A program made the translations under genes and the position numbers. The notes beneath the pieces are model-generated. The model saw nothing but the letters and a program-made list of their open reading frames with translations, ran no database searches and was not told the origin of the DNA. Shown one piece after another: positions 7,816 to 16,228 of a stretch of 31,232 nt of DNA. Location of the stretch: contig JBDTNQ010000046.1 of the NCBI GenBank assembly GCA_039933635.1, forward strand, positions 1 through 31,232, written 5' to 3'. Each line of letters begins with the position of its first letter. The stretch's first letter is position 1. This DNA comes from JBDTNQ01 sp039933635 (GTDB lineage Bacteria > Acidobacteriota > Vicinamibacteria > Vicinamibacterales > SCN-69-37).

Positions 7816-8943
7816 ATGAACGTCCTGGTCGTCACCAACGACTTTCCGCCACGCGTCGGCGGGATACAGACGTACGTGCACGAGATCTTCACGCGCCTGG
7901 ACGACGACATCACGGTGGTCGCCTCCACGTCTCCCGGCGCCGCGACGTTCGATCGAACTTTCCGCCACCGAGTCGTCAGGCTGCCCACATCGATGCTGCT
8001 GCCGACGCCGCGAACGCTGCGGCGCGTGGCGGCCCTAGCGCGATCGATCCACCCGGACGTGATCGTCTTCGGCGCCTCGATGCCACTCGCCCTGATGGGG
8101 CCATCGCTGCACCAGCGGCTCGGCGTACCGTATGTCGCGTTCACCCATGGCCTGGAGGTCGCGGCGTCGCGTGTACCCCTCTGGCGCACCGCGCTCGCCT
8201 ACAGCCTGCGCCGCGCTGCAGCGGTCACCGCCGTCTCATCGTGGACGGCCGACGTGCTGCGTCACTCCGTCGGTGACGGACGTGTCCGCGTTCTCCCGAA
8301 CGGCGTCGACACCACCCGATTCCACGTCGGCGTCCGGGACGCCGATATTCGAGCGAGGCACGGGCTCGATGACGCACTGGTCGTTGGATGCGTGTCACGG
8401 CTCGTCCCCCGGAAGGGCCAGGACGTCCTTCTGGCGGCGTGCGCCCACCTCACGTCGGCAGTCCCGAACCTGCGCGTGCTGATTGTCGGCAGCGGTCCGG
8501 ATCTCGGCCGCCTTCAGGCGATCGCGCGCCGGCTTGGCATGGCCGACCGCGTCGTGTTTGCCGGCGAGGTGACAGAGGCAGAGCTGCCGATGTACTTCCG
8601 TGCGGCCGACATATTCGCGATGCCGTGCCGTTCGCGGTGGGCCGCTCTCGAGGTCGAGGCGTTCGGCGCGGTCTACCTGCAGGCAGCAGCCGTCGGCCGC
8701 CCGGTCATCGCGGGTCGAAGCGGTGGAACGTCCGATGCGCTTCGGAATGGTGAGACGGGCATCCTCGTGGACGCATCGCGCACCGAGGAAGTCGTCGATG
8801 CACTGAGACATCTTCTACAGGACCGTACGGCGGCTGCGGCGATGGGCGACCGCGGCGCCGAGTGGGCGCGGTCCCGGTGTGGCTGGGATCAGGTGGCGGC
8901 CGATGCGCGCAGGTTGTTCCTCGACGCGGCTGCAAAGGCGTAG
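7816..8943 (+). CDS. Family GT4 glycosyltransferase, PimB'-like (mannosyltransferase type)
   Basis: 375 residues, GT-B fold. The N-terminal acceptor domain starts MNVLVVTNDFPPRVGGIQTY. The linker NGVDTTRF leads to a donor domain with CVSRLVPRKGQD (R199, K200), FAMPCRSRWAALEVEAFG and GRPVIAGRSGGTSDALRNG. From memory of the family these blocks, with LPTSMLLPTP near residue 60, closely follow actinobacterial PimB', which adds the second mannose to phosphatidylinositol mannoside from GDP-mannose. The usual EX7E pair reads E281 … Q289: the second Glu is Gln (CAG). It runs convergently into the PimA-like gene, overlapping it by 55 bases. Substrate is inferred; other GDP- or UDP-sugar GT4 roles remain possible. 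Confidence 0.85.
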   Translation: MNVLVVTNDFPPRVGGIQTYVHEIFTRLDDDITVVASTSPGAATFDRTFRHRVVRLPTSMLLPTPRTLRRVAALARSIHPDVIVFGASMPLALMGPSLHQRLGVPYVAFTHGLEVAASRVPLWRTALAYSLRRAAAVTAVSSWTADVLRHSVGDGRVRVLPNGVDTTRFHVGVRDADIRARHGLDDALVVGCVSRLVPRKGQDVLLAACAHLTSAVPNLRVLIVGSGPDLGRLQAIARRLGMADRVVFAGEVTEAELPMYFRAADIFAMPCRSRWAALEVEAFGAVYLQAAAVGRPVIAGRSGGTSDALRNGETGILVDASRTEEVVDALRHLLQDRTAAAAMGDRGAEWARSRCGWDQVAADARRLFLDAAAKA

Positions 8944-10001
8944 ACCGATTCCACGGCCACGGCAACACGATCCCACGTGTACGCCGCGGCCCTGGTGCGA
9001 CCCACCTCGCCCGTCGCGCGCCCCAACGCGGGATTGTCAAGGTAGTGGACCAGCCCGTCGCTCAATCCCTTCGCGTCCCCTGGCGTGACCAGGGTGGCAC
9101 CACCTCCGCTGAGCAGGCGCCGGTACCCATCAACCGCAGACGCGACAATCGGCAGACCGGCGGCCATGGCCTCGAGCAGCACGACGCCGAAACTCTCGCC
9201 ATTCAACGCCGGAGCGACGAACACGGATGCCGCGGCAAACTCCGCGATCAGCGCTTCGCGTGACACGACACCGCGCATCCGCACGCGCGCCCGCACCGAA
9301 TCGGGAAGCGCGTCCACGAGTGTTCGTTCGCGGCCATCCCCAACGACGACGAGTTCGACATCAGGACATGACGCCAGCACCTGCCCAAACGCGGCGAGGG
9401 CCACGCCGAAGCCTTTGCGAGGCTCCAGCCTGTGCGCGAACAAGATGCGTCGCGCCGGCGGCTGAACACGGTCAACCGAAAACAGCGCGCGATCGACGCC
9501 GTTGGGGACGATCCGAATCGGCACACGGACACGGGGGCTCAACCACCGGACCGCTTCCTCCGACACGGCAATGCCCGCGGTGCCCCGCCAATTGAAAGGC
9601 CAGGTGCCGACGCCGTACATCGCGCGCCCAATTTTCAGATCGACGTGCGCATGAAACGTCGCAACGAGCGGCGCCGTGGTCAACACACCGGCAAACAATG
9701 CCACGCTTGGCGCAAACGGTTCGTGCGCGTGCACGATGTCCGGACGAAAGGTGCGGAGCAGCCGGTGCAGCCGCCACGCCGCCATCGGGTTCACGCACAC
9801 GGGCGCGACCGTGCCATTGAACGGGATCCGGATGGGCCGGCCAACGATGCGGAGGTCCGGGTCGCTCTCGCGCCGGCGTCCTGGTGCGGCGACGATCACG
9901 TCGTGGCCGATACGCTGCAACTCACGGGTCAGCTCGCGGACGTGTGTCTGCACGCCACCGGGCGCATGCCAATCGTACGGGCACACCTGCAGGATGCGCA
10001 T
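8889..10001 (-). CDS. Family GT4 glycosyltransferase, PimA-like
   Basis: 370 residues from MRILQVCPYDWHAPGGVQTH. The Gly-rich loop (PGGVQ), IPFNGTVAPV, VHAHEPFAPS, ATFHAHVDL, PNGVDRALF and LEPRKG follow the pattern of PimA, the first mannosyltransferase of PIM synthesis. The donor motif NGESFGVVLLEAMAAG keeps both Glu of EX7E (E269, E277). The start at 10001 shares one base with the acyltransferase stop (TGATG), so the two are translationally coupled; the longer frame from 10055 lies inside that gene. In mycobacteria an acyltransferase (patA) also directly precedes pimA. The 3' end overlaps the convergent PimB-like gene by 55 bases. A general lipid glycosyltransferase role is the main alternative. 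Confidence 0.85.
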   Translation of the reverse strand: MRILQVCPYDWHAPGGVQTHVRELTRELQRIGHDVIVAAPGRRRESDPDLRIVGRPIRIPFNGTVAPVCVNPMAAWRLHRLLRTFRPDIVHAHEPFAPSVALFAGVLTTAPLVATFHAHVDLKIGRAMYGVGTWPFNWRGTAGIAVSEEAVRWLSPRVRVPIRIVPNGVDRALFSVDRVQPPARRILFAHRLEPRKGFGVALAAFGQVLASCPDVELVVVGDGRERTLVDALPDSVRARVRMRGVVSREALIAEFAAASVFVAPALNGESFGVVLLEAMAAGLPIVASAVDGYRRLLSGGGATLVTPGDAKGLSDGLVHYLDNPALGRATGEVGRTRAAAYTWDRVAVAVESVYAFAAASRNNLRASAAT

Positions 10002-10879
10002 CAGAGCGCCTCCGCGGGGTCGGTGCCCTGCCACTCCGGATCGAACACGAACCACTGATCGGGATAGCGCTCGACGGCCGCGCCGAGGCGCATCGCGATT
10101 CGCGCCGTCAGTGCTCCGACCGGCTCCGCTCCGAGTCCGTCAGTCGACAACAATGATTCAAAGACACCGCGGTAGGGGCGCGCCGCTTCAGGCGTGCGCA
10201 CGACGTAGCCTGTCACGATCGTCGCCCGGGCTTTCAATGCCAGCCAGGCCGGCCCATCGGGCATCGGACGGCGTCCCCGCGCAAACGGTACGAGACTCGA
10301 GTGTCCGGACTTCAACGCGCGATCGCCGGCGACGATCACCACCTCGTTGCGAGCGAGGGCACGAAGCACCTCGCGTGGCGCTTTGGCGTCGACGGTGATG
10401 AGCCGGAGTCCGGTCGAGGTGCGGTATCGCGCGAGGAACGCATCGCGCTCGGGGTTGACCGACTCGACAAGCACCGACACGGGGCCGCCAAGGGCGGCAA
10501 TCCCGATCGCCGCGAGTTCGAAATTACCGAGATGGCATCCAACGACGAGCACGCCACGTCCAACCTGGCGCGCCTGGTCGAGCGCATCGAACCCGAAGAC
10601 ATCGATGCGGTCGAGAATGGCCTGAGCGCCCGTGCCGGGAAGGCCGAGCAGGTCGATGTTGCAGCGTAGGAGATGTCGAAAGACCGATCGGGCATACCGT
10701 CGACGAACCGATCGCTCAAGCGCGCCCGTCAGCCAATACGCGTTGGCCTCGGCCGTCGTCCGCCGACGCGTAGGGATGGTGCAGTACGCGTCAGCGACGA
10801 CGGCCGAGGCTGAGTCCAGCCAGCGGTCCGGAACGCGGTCCCGCACCCAGCGCGAGACGGTCAGACCGGCGGATGTCAC
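10001..10879 (-). CDS. LpxL/HtrB-superfamily acyltransferase (PatA-like)
   Basis: 292 residues with a GTG start. The catalytic HX4E motif is in VVGCHLGNFEL (H116, E121), followed by an acceptor/acyl-chain block (VSVLVESVNPERDAFLARYR), a GDRALKSGHSSLVPFARGRR segment typical of lysophospholipid-like acyltransferases, and a C-terminal YPDQWFVFDPEW tail. Family members transfer acyl chains onto lipid A, or onto the mannose of phosphatidylinositol mannosides (PatA). Its neighbour is a PimA-like transferase sharing one base with its stop, so acylation of the glycolipid that PimA-like makes is the simplest reading. Housekeeping lipid A late acylation is the alternative. The OM-barrel gene ends 16 bases upstream. 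Confidence 0.85.
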   Translation of the reverse strand: MTSAGLTVSRWVRDRVPDRWLDSASAVVADAYCTIPTRRRTTAEANAYWLTGALERSVRRRYARSVFRHLLRCNIDLLGLPGTGAQAILDRIDVFGFDALDQARQVGRGVLVVGCHLGNFELAAIGIAALGGPVSVLVESVNPERDAFLARYRTSTGLRLITVDAKAPREVLRALARNEVVIVAGDRALKSGHSSLVPFARGRRPMPDGPAWLALKARATIVTGYVVRTPEAARPYRGVFESLLSTDGLGAEPVGALTARIAMRLGAAVERYPDQWFVFDPEWQGTDPAEAL

Positions 10880-10886
10880 ACCGCGC

Positions 10887-10910
10887 CTGGGCGCGTTATT
10901 TCGCGCCCAG
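10887..10910 (-). terminator. GC hairpin with the stop codon in its loop
   Basis: CTGGGCGCG (10887-10895) pairs perfectly with CGCGCCCAG (10902-10910) around a 6-base loop TTATTT that contains the TAA stop of the barrel gene (minus strand). There is no T-tract, so it may act as an attenuator or an mRNA 3'-end stabiliser between the barrel gene and the acyltransferase rather than a full terminator. Confidence 0.55.
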
Positions 10911-11426
10911 CGGCATCGAGAGTCCGACGCTGTAGCGCCAGGCCACCTGATGACCGCCGCCGAAGAAATCCCACACCTGACCAGCCTCGACCCGCAGGTG
11001 GTACGGGTGCCCTTCGAGCGTGATGTCGGCTCCCGGCATCAGCGACATGATGGTGTCGGTGCCTTCAAAGTTGCCAATGCCGAACATGATGTGCCCATAG
11101 GGCCGGAACCGTGGAGTACCGAGCCTGGTGGACACGAGTTTCACGCCACCTTGTATGAGCTTCAGTGAGCCGCCGTCGAAATGATGCAGGCCACCTTCCA
11201 CGACGAAACCCGCCCTCAAGCCGAGCGACGACGCCGGCTGCGTGAGGAGCTTACTGGCGTAGTTGACGTCGAATCCTGCCTTCGAGAAGGCGAACTCGTT
11301 GAAGTGCAGCAACGCGTACTGCACGGCGACTTCGGCGGAATCATCGGCAGCACTTGCCTTTGATTGTGCGGAAACGGGGGCGGCGACCGTGAGCAGGACG
11401 CCAGCCAGAGCAAGCCACAACTTCAT
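10896..11426 (-). CDS. Small outer-membrane beta-barrel protein, unknown function
   Basis: 176 residues. A clear signal peptide (MKLWLALAGVLLTVAAPVSA, cut before QSK) precedes alternating-strand sequence rich in Gly and aromatics (LGLRAGFVVEGGLHHF, RFRPYGHIMFGIGNF, YHLRVEAGQVWDFFGGG) ending WRYSVGLSMPLGAK, like small OmpW/OmpX-style barrels. I do not recognise a specific family. A strong Shine-Dalgarno (GGAGGG) lies 3 bases before the ATG and a full promoter lies upstream. It is the first gene of the apparent operon with the acyltransferase and PimA-like genes, so it may sit where their product is used. Confidence 0.8.
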   Translation of the reverse strand: MKLWLALAGVLLTVAAPVSAQSKASAADDSAEVAVQYALLHFNEFAFSKAGFDVNYASKLLTQPASSLGLRAGFVVEGGLHHFDGGSLKLIQGGVKLVSTRLGTPRFRPYGHIMFGIGNFEGTDTIMSLMPGADITLEGHPYHLRVEAGQVWDFFGGGHQVAWRYSVGLSMPLGAK

Positions 11427-11468
11427 CGACCCTCCAGAATTCCGGCATCAGGAACCACCGGCGGCGAC

Positions 11469-11497
11469 ATCATATCCCGGCCGACCGGCAGCGTTAA
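11469..11497 (-). promoter_or_regulatory. Promoter of the barrel/acyltransferase/PimA-like operon
   Basis: Minus strand: TTAACG (-35, 11497-11492), 17-base spacer, TATGAT (-10, 11474-11469). It would give a 5' leader of about 35 bases carrying the GGAGGG ribosome site. It is one of the few promoters here with a recognisable -35. Confidence 0.6.
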
Positions 11498-11547
11498 CCT
11501 GGAAGGATCGGCCGCTGAACCACCAGTGCGGCGGGCGTGAGGCGGGC

Positions 11548-12687
11548 CTATTGCGCCACGCGTTCGGTCGCGGCGCCAACGGCAAGCAGCCGGCGCCGCT
11601 GCTGCACGGCCTGCGCCAGCGACTCGAGAAGAGGCACGCTCTCCTCCCAGCCAATGCAGCCGTCAGTAATCGATTGTCCGTAGACCAGAGGGCGGCCCTG
11701 GATGAGTTCCTGCCGGCCGCCGCGCAGGGCCGATTCGATCATCACACCGAACACGCGCGCTTCGCCGCCGGCAATCTGGTGTGCCAGGTCCGTGGCCACC
11801 GCGATCTGGCGCTCGTGGTTTTTCTGGCTGTTCGCATGACTGCAGTCGACCATCACGCGATCGGCGAGGCCGGCCGCCTTGAGGGCCCGTGCCGCCGCGT
11901 CCACGCTGGCGGCGTCGTAGTTCGGCGCCTTGCCGCCGCGCAGAATGACGTGGCAGTCGTCATTGCCCGCGGTCTCGACAATGGCCACCTGGCCGTTCTT
12001 GTGGACCGACAGGAAATGATGCTTCTGTCGCGCCGCCAGAATGGCGTCGATGGCAATCTTCACGTTCCCGTCGGTGCCGTTCTTGAATCCGACCGGCGCG
12101 GACAGGCCCGAGGCCAGTTCGCGATGCACCTGCGACTCGGTCGTGCGCGCGCCAATCGCGCCCCAGCTGATCAGGTCGCCGATGTACTGGGGTGAAATCG
12201 TGTCCAGGAATTCGGACGCCGCAGGGACGCCCGCGTGATTGATCCGCAACAGGAGGTTCCGCGCGATCCGCAGGCCGTCCCGAATCTGGAAGCTGTTGTC
12301 CAGGTACGGATCGTTGATGAGGCCCTTCCAGCCCACCGTCGTGCGCGGCTTCTCGAAGTAGACACGCATGACGATCTCGAGGTCGTCCGCGAAGCGCTTC
12401 CGCTCCCCGGCCAAACGCCCGGCGTACTCGATGGCCGCCTCAGGATCGTGAATCGAGCACGGTCCCATGATGACCAGCAACCGATCGGACCTGCCTTGCA
12501 GAATCTGGCGGACACGGCGGCGTGTTTCGCCGATCAGCGCCTCGACGGCCGAACTGGAGATCGGAAACGTCCGAATCAGCTCTTCGGGAGACGGCAGCGG
12601 CGTGACGTTCTGAATGCGCGCATCGTCAGTCAGGGACGTCCGGTCGTTCGGGGCCGGTGACTGGCGGGAATCCTCACTCATGTCCAT
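11548..12687 (-). CDS. aroG: 3-deoxy-7-phosphoheptulonate (DAHP) synthase, class I (AroF/G/H type)
   Basis: 379 residues. The protein condenses phosphoenolpyruvate with erythrose 4-phosphate, the first step of the shikimate pathway, in the cytoplasm. Class I alpha motifs are all present: IMGPCSIHDPEAA (PEP-binding), MRVYFEKPRTTVGWKG, GARTTESQVHRELASGLS, VGFKNGTDG, HHFLSV, and the metal-binding DCSHANSQKNHE, with the closing SITDGCIGWEES. Slightly longer than the ~350-residue E. coli enzymes because of an N-terminal extension (residues 1-25). The start at 12687 follows AGGG with a 9-base gap; a second Met lies two codons in. A TATACT box is upstream (12724-12719). Allosteric effector cannot be told from sequence. 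Confidence 0.95.
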   Translation of the reverse strand: MDMSEDSRQSPAPNDRTSLTDDARIQNVTPLPSPEELIRTFPISSSAVEALIGETRRRVRQILQGRSDRLLVIMGPCSIHDPEAAIEYAGRLAGERKRFADDLEIVMRVYFEKPRTTVGWKGLINDPYLDNSFQIRDGLRIARNLLLRINHAGVPAASEFLDTISPQYIGDLISWGAIGARTTESQVHRELASGLSAPVGFKNGTDGNVKIAIDAILAARQKHHFLSVHKNGQVAIVETAGNDDCHVILRGGKAPNYDAASVDAAARALKAAGLADRVMVDCSHANSQKNHERQIAVATDLAHQIAGGEARVFGVMIESALRGGRQELIQGRPLVYGQSITDGCIGWEESVPLLESLAQAVQQRRRLLAVGAATERVAQ

Positions 12688-12718
12688 ATGATCTTGCCCT
12701 GAGCGGGCAGAGCCAGCA

Positions 12719-12826
12719 AGTATACCGGAAATTGGGTGGCGCCCCGGCCGCGCGGCTGGCTCGTAACCACTTGTTTCGGTGCATGTTACACGGCCTTCAC
12801 GCCGGTGCACACGTGCCCGGTACAAT
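12719..12826. promoter_or_regulatory. Divergent promoter region between DAHP synthase and polyphosphate kinase
   Basis: The 145-base gap holds TATACT on the minus strand (12724-12719), giving aroG a short leader with a ribosome site. It also holds TACAAT on the plus strand (12821-12826), just 6 bases before the ppk1 ATG. No clear -35 is seen for either. Nothing else recognisable lies in the gap. Confidence 0.55.
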
Positions 12827-12832
12827 GCCGGC

Positions 12833-14947
12833 ATGGAGTCCGCGGCCGCCCGGCCAGCCCCGATAGCACCGCCGCCCCTTACCGATCCGTCGCTCCTGAT
12901 CAACCGGGAATTGGGCTGGCTGGACTTCAATGAACGGGTCCTCCTCCAGGCCACGGGTCAGAGTCACTCCCTGCTCGACCGCGTCAAGTTCCTGGCGATC
13001 GTCGCGACCAACCTGGAAGAGTTCTTCATGATTCGGGTGGCCTCCCTGCTCCGCAAGTCGAGGGCGGGCCTGGACGACGTGTCCGCGGACGGATTGACGA
13101 CGTCCGCCGTACTGAAGCTCATCCGCAAGCGCGCCACCGACATGCTGCGCCGGCAAGGCAGCTGCTGGAACGACAGTCTCAGGCCGCTGCTGCGCGAGAA
13201 CGGCATCCGCCTGCTCGACGCTGTCGACTACACGCCGCCGATCCTCGAGTATCTGCAGACCCATTTCACCCGCGAGATCGCGCCGGCGCTCACGCCGCTC
13301 GCCTTCGATCCGGGCCATCCGTTTCCGTTCATTTCCAATCTCAGTCAGAACCTGGCCGTGGTCGTGAAGCACGCGGGCAAGACGCGCTTCGCGCGCGTGA
13401 AGGTGCCGGATGTGCTGCCGCGCTTCATCCCGTTGCCGGCGTCGCTCGCCCGTGACGGGGCTCGCACCTTCGTCTACCTCGAGGATGTCATCCGCACGAA
13501 CGTCAGCGCGCTGTTTCCGGGCACGCAGGTGAAGGGCGCGCACCTGTTCCGCGTGGTGCGCGACGCGGACCTCGTGATTCAAGAGGACGAAGCCGACGAC
13601 CTGCTGGAGTCCATCGACCAGGGGTTGAAAGAGAGCCGGCGCGGCGCGCTGGCCATGCTGCAGGTCGAAGCCACGACGCCGCGACGCGTGCTCGACATTC
13701 TCGTCGAGAACTTCGAAATCGACGATGAGATTGTGTATCGCACGCGCGATCGACTGGGGTTTGGCGACTGGATGCAGCTGGGGTCCCTGCCGAGGCCCGA
13801 CCTGAAATACCCGCCGTTCGTGCCGCCGGACATCTGGCCCGGCGAGCCAGGCGAAGAAATCTTCGCGGACATCCGGCATCGCGATCGACTCATTCACCAT
13901 CCCTTCCAGTCGTTCGCGGCCGTCGAGGCATTCCTCGGGGCGGCCGTCACCGATCCCCACGTCATCGCGATCAAAATGACGCTCTACCGGATCGGCACCG
14001 ACTCGCCTCTCGTCGACCTGCTCGTCGACGCGGCGGAGGCCGGCAAGCAGGTGGCGGTGCTCGTGGAACTCAAGGCGCGGTTCGACGAGCGCAACAACAT
14101 CAAGTGGGCCAACCGGCTGGAAGCCGCCGGCGCGCACGTGACCTATGGGCTCCTGAACCTGAAGACGCACGCGAAGCTGTGCCTGGTGGTGCGCAAGGAA
14201 GCCGACGGGATCCGGCGCTACGCGCACGTCGGCACGGGCAACTACAACGCCCAGACGGCTCGCGCCTACACGGATCTCGGCCTGTTCACGAGCCACCCCG
14301 CCATCGTCGAGGACGTATCGGATCTGTTCAATTTCCTCACGGGGTACTCGAACCACCGGGACTACCGCGAACTGCTCGTGGCCCCGCTCGGCCTGCGGGT
14401 GCAACTCACCGCGCTCGTGGAGCACGAGATTGCCGAAGCCGCTGCCGGTCGAGCCGCGCGCATCATCTTCAAGATCAACGCGCTGACCGACGTCGAGATG
14501 ATCCGCCTGCTCTACCGCGCCTCGCAGGCGGGTGTGACGATCGATCTGATTGTTCGCGGGATTTGCGGCCTGCGGCCCGGGGTGCCCGGCATCAGCGAAA
14601 CCATCACCGTGCGATCCATCGTCGGCCGGTTCCTCGAGCACTCACGCATCTTCTGGTTTCACAATGGCGGATCGCCAAAGGTCTTCATCGGCAGCGCCGA
14701 TCTGATGGAACGCAACCTGGATCGCCGGGTGGAAGTGCTCTGCCCCATCCACGATCGCGAGCTGGCCGATCATTTGCGCGACGTGGTGCTCGCCGCGCTG
14801 ATGCGCGATACCACCCGCGCGCACCTCCTGCGACCAAACGGCAGCTACCTGCCGGCAGACTCGCTCGAGAACGATCACCCTTCGGTCGATGCGCAGGAGT
14901 TGCTGCTGGACTGGTACGCCAGCGAACATCGACTGGCGGAGGGGTAG
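12833..14947 (+). CDS. ppk1: Polyphosphate kinase 1
   Basis: 704 residues. It reversibly polymerises ATP gamma-phosphate into polyphosphate. The N domain begins with the hallmark LINRELGWLDFNERVL. The head region follows, including TPLAFDPGHPFPFISNLS, then two PLD-like catalytic domains. The autophosphorylated His is H446 in LKTHAKLCLVVR, the second conserved His is H610 in FWFHNGGSPKVFIGSADLM, followed by the RNLDRRVEV metal/phosphate loop. Length is normal. The start MESAAARP is chosen because TACAAT lies 6 bases before it and the family motif begins near residue 25; the frame opens further upstream at 12779 without support. There is no ppx or phoU beside it. Confidence 0.96.
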   Translation: MESAAARPAPIAPPPLTDPSLLINRELGWLDFNERVLLQATGQSHSLLDRVKFLAIVATNLEEFFMIRVASLLRKSRAGLDDVSADGLTTSAVLKLIRKRATDMLRRQGSCWNDSLRPLLRENGIRLLDAVDYTPPILEYLQTHFTREIAPALTPLAFDPGHPFPFISNLSQNLAVVVKHAGKTRFARVKVPDVLPRFIPLPASLARDGARTFVYLEDVIRTNVSALFPGTQVKGAHLFRVVRDADLVIQEDEADDLLESIDQGLKESRRGALAMLQVEATTPRRVLDILVENFEIDDEIVYRTRDRLGFGDWMQLGSLPRPDLKYPPFVPPDIWPGEPGEEIFADIRHRDRLIHHPFQSFAAVEAFLGAAVTDPHVIAIKMTLYRIGTDSPLVDLLVDAAEAGKQVAVLVELKARFDERNNIKWANRLEAAGAHVTYGLLNLKTHAKLCLVVRKEADGIRRYAHVGTGNYNAQTARAYTDLGLFTSHPAIVEDVSDLFNFLTGYSNHRDYRELLVAPLGLRVQLTALVEHEIAEAAAGRAARIIFKINALTDVEMIRLLYRASQAGVTIDLIVRGICGLRPGVPGISETITVRSIVGRFLEHSRIFWFHNGGSPKVFIGSADLMERNLDRRVEVLCPIHDRELADHLRDVVLAALMRDTTRAHLLRPNGSYLPADSLENDHPSVDAQELLLDWYASEHRLAEG

Positions 14948-14963
14948 AGCGCGTGTGCCGCCA

Positions 14964-16208
14964 TCATCCCCGTCGCAGATCGTACGCCCAGGACAACGCG
15001 CTTCCGTACGCTTGAGCAAGCGTCGCGGCGTTGGTGCCGGCGGCCTCGGCCAGATCAGCGGCGCGATCCCACTCGCCCCATTCGTAAGCGAAGACCGCGT
15101 CGAACACGTGGCGCTGCAGGTTGTCCTGGCCAAGCAACGCCTGTTTCACCTCAGGCGGCAGCGGCAGCAGATCGACCACCGTTGACATCGGCTGGCCGAG
15201 AATCGAGTCGAGCAGCGAGCACATGCCGGTCAGGAAACCGGCGGCACCGGCATCGGACCCGCCAACCGCGCCCGCGACGAGTTCGCACGTGCGCGCCCGG
15301 ACGCAGGCGATGGCCAGCAGTTCGGTGTGGGCATCCTGGCCGATGCTGGCCAGGGTCCACAGCGATGCCCAGCGGCGAATCGTGTCGCGGCCCAGCAGCA
15401 CCAGCGCCTCGCCAATCGACTGCACGGTGGCCTGTGTCGAGGCGCCCGCGGAATTCACGGCGCGAAGGATGCGGTAGCACATCGCGGGGTCGGGCTTCAC
15501 CAGCTCTTCGAGCTTGGCCGCTGAGAGCTCGGGATCGTTCAGCGCGGCGAGGAGCCGGAGTTGGGCCACCTGATGCGGCGGGACGCTGCTGCCGGACTTG
15601 ATGACGGGACGCCCGAAGTAGAAGCCGTGGAAGTACGTGAAGCCCTCGGCAATGGCCTGCGCCAGGTGTTCGCCATTCTCGACCTGCGCGGCGATGCCGG
15701 CAACGTGGGCGGGCAGACCGGCCGGAAAGAGACGCAGTCGATCGGCAGCGGCGGACAGACGGCTGAAATCCACGCGGACAAACGAGGCCATGGGCAGAAG
15801 CGGCGAAAGGCGCGTCGACGCATCGTGGTCGAGCGCCAGCGCGTACCCGGCGCCGCGGAGCTGCTCGCAGGCACGGATCACGTCGGTGTTGAGCGCATCG
15901 ATCTCGCCGCCCAGTTCCAGAATCACCCGATCGGACTGGAGCGTCGACGGTACCCCCTCGAGCAGGAATCGCTGACTGACCCGGACGAACGCGCGACGGC
16001 CGTTGGTCAAGACGTCGAGGCCGATGGCCAGGAGCGCATCTGTCAGGATTTCCGCCGTTGCCTGATCGGCACTGCGCCGGTCCAGCCGGGGTCCGCGATC
16101 CGCGTGCTGATGGCGCAGGTCATAGCCGAACACGCGGCCGCTGCGGTCCAGGACCGGTTGTCTCGAGACGAACACCTTGCCGAGAGTGGGGGTCGAAACT
16201 GGGTTCAT
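14964..16208 (-). CDS. EAL-HDOD protein (YuxH-like) with degenerate EAL domain
   Basis: 414 residues. The N-terminal half is an EAL-like fold (VFVSRQPVLDRSGRVFGYDL, FVRVSQRFLLEGVP, VILELGGEIDALN, FTYFHGFYFGRPV). The HDOD half follows (LRLLAALNDPELSAAKLEEL, AMCYRILRAVNSAGA, SIGEALVLLGRDTIRRWASL). The catalytic E-x-L of active c-di-GMP phosphodiesterases reads YDL, so hydrolysis is unlikely and a sensing or scaffold role is more plausible. The start at 16208 gives the family's usual N-terminus; the long upstream frame is antisense to the membrane-protein gene. It converges on ppk1 with a 16-base gap. Confidence 0.87.
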   Translation of the reverse strand: MNPVSTPTLGKVFVSRQPVLDRSGRVFGYDLRHQHADRGPRLDRRSADQATAEILTDALLAIGLDVLTNGRRAFVRVSQRFLLEGVPSTLQSDRVILELGGEIDALNTDVIRACEQLRGAGYALALDHDASTRLSPLLPMASFVRVDFSRLSAAADRLRLFPAGLPAHVAGIAAQVENGEHLAQAIAEGFTYFHGFYFGRPVIKSGSSVPPHQVAQLRLLAALNDPELSAAKLEELVKPDPAMCYRILRAVNSAGASTQATVQSIGEALVLLGRDTIRRWASLWTLASIGQDAHTELLAIACVRARTCELVAGAVGGSDAGAAGFLTGMCSLLDSILGQPMSTVVDLLPLPPEVKQALLGQDNLQRHVFDAVFAYEWGEWDRAADLAEAAGTNAATLAQAYGSALSWAYDLRRG

Positions 16209-16228
16209 CAGTGGTCCAACGCTGCGGT

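Noticed and set aside
12797..14641. 614-codon open frame antisense to polyphosphate kinase
   Set aside because: The sense frame is an unmistakable PPK1; the antisense product is low-complexity and Arg/Val/Glu-rich with no recognisable motif.
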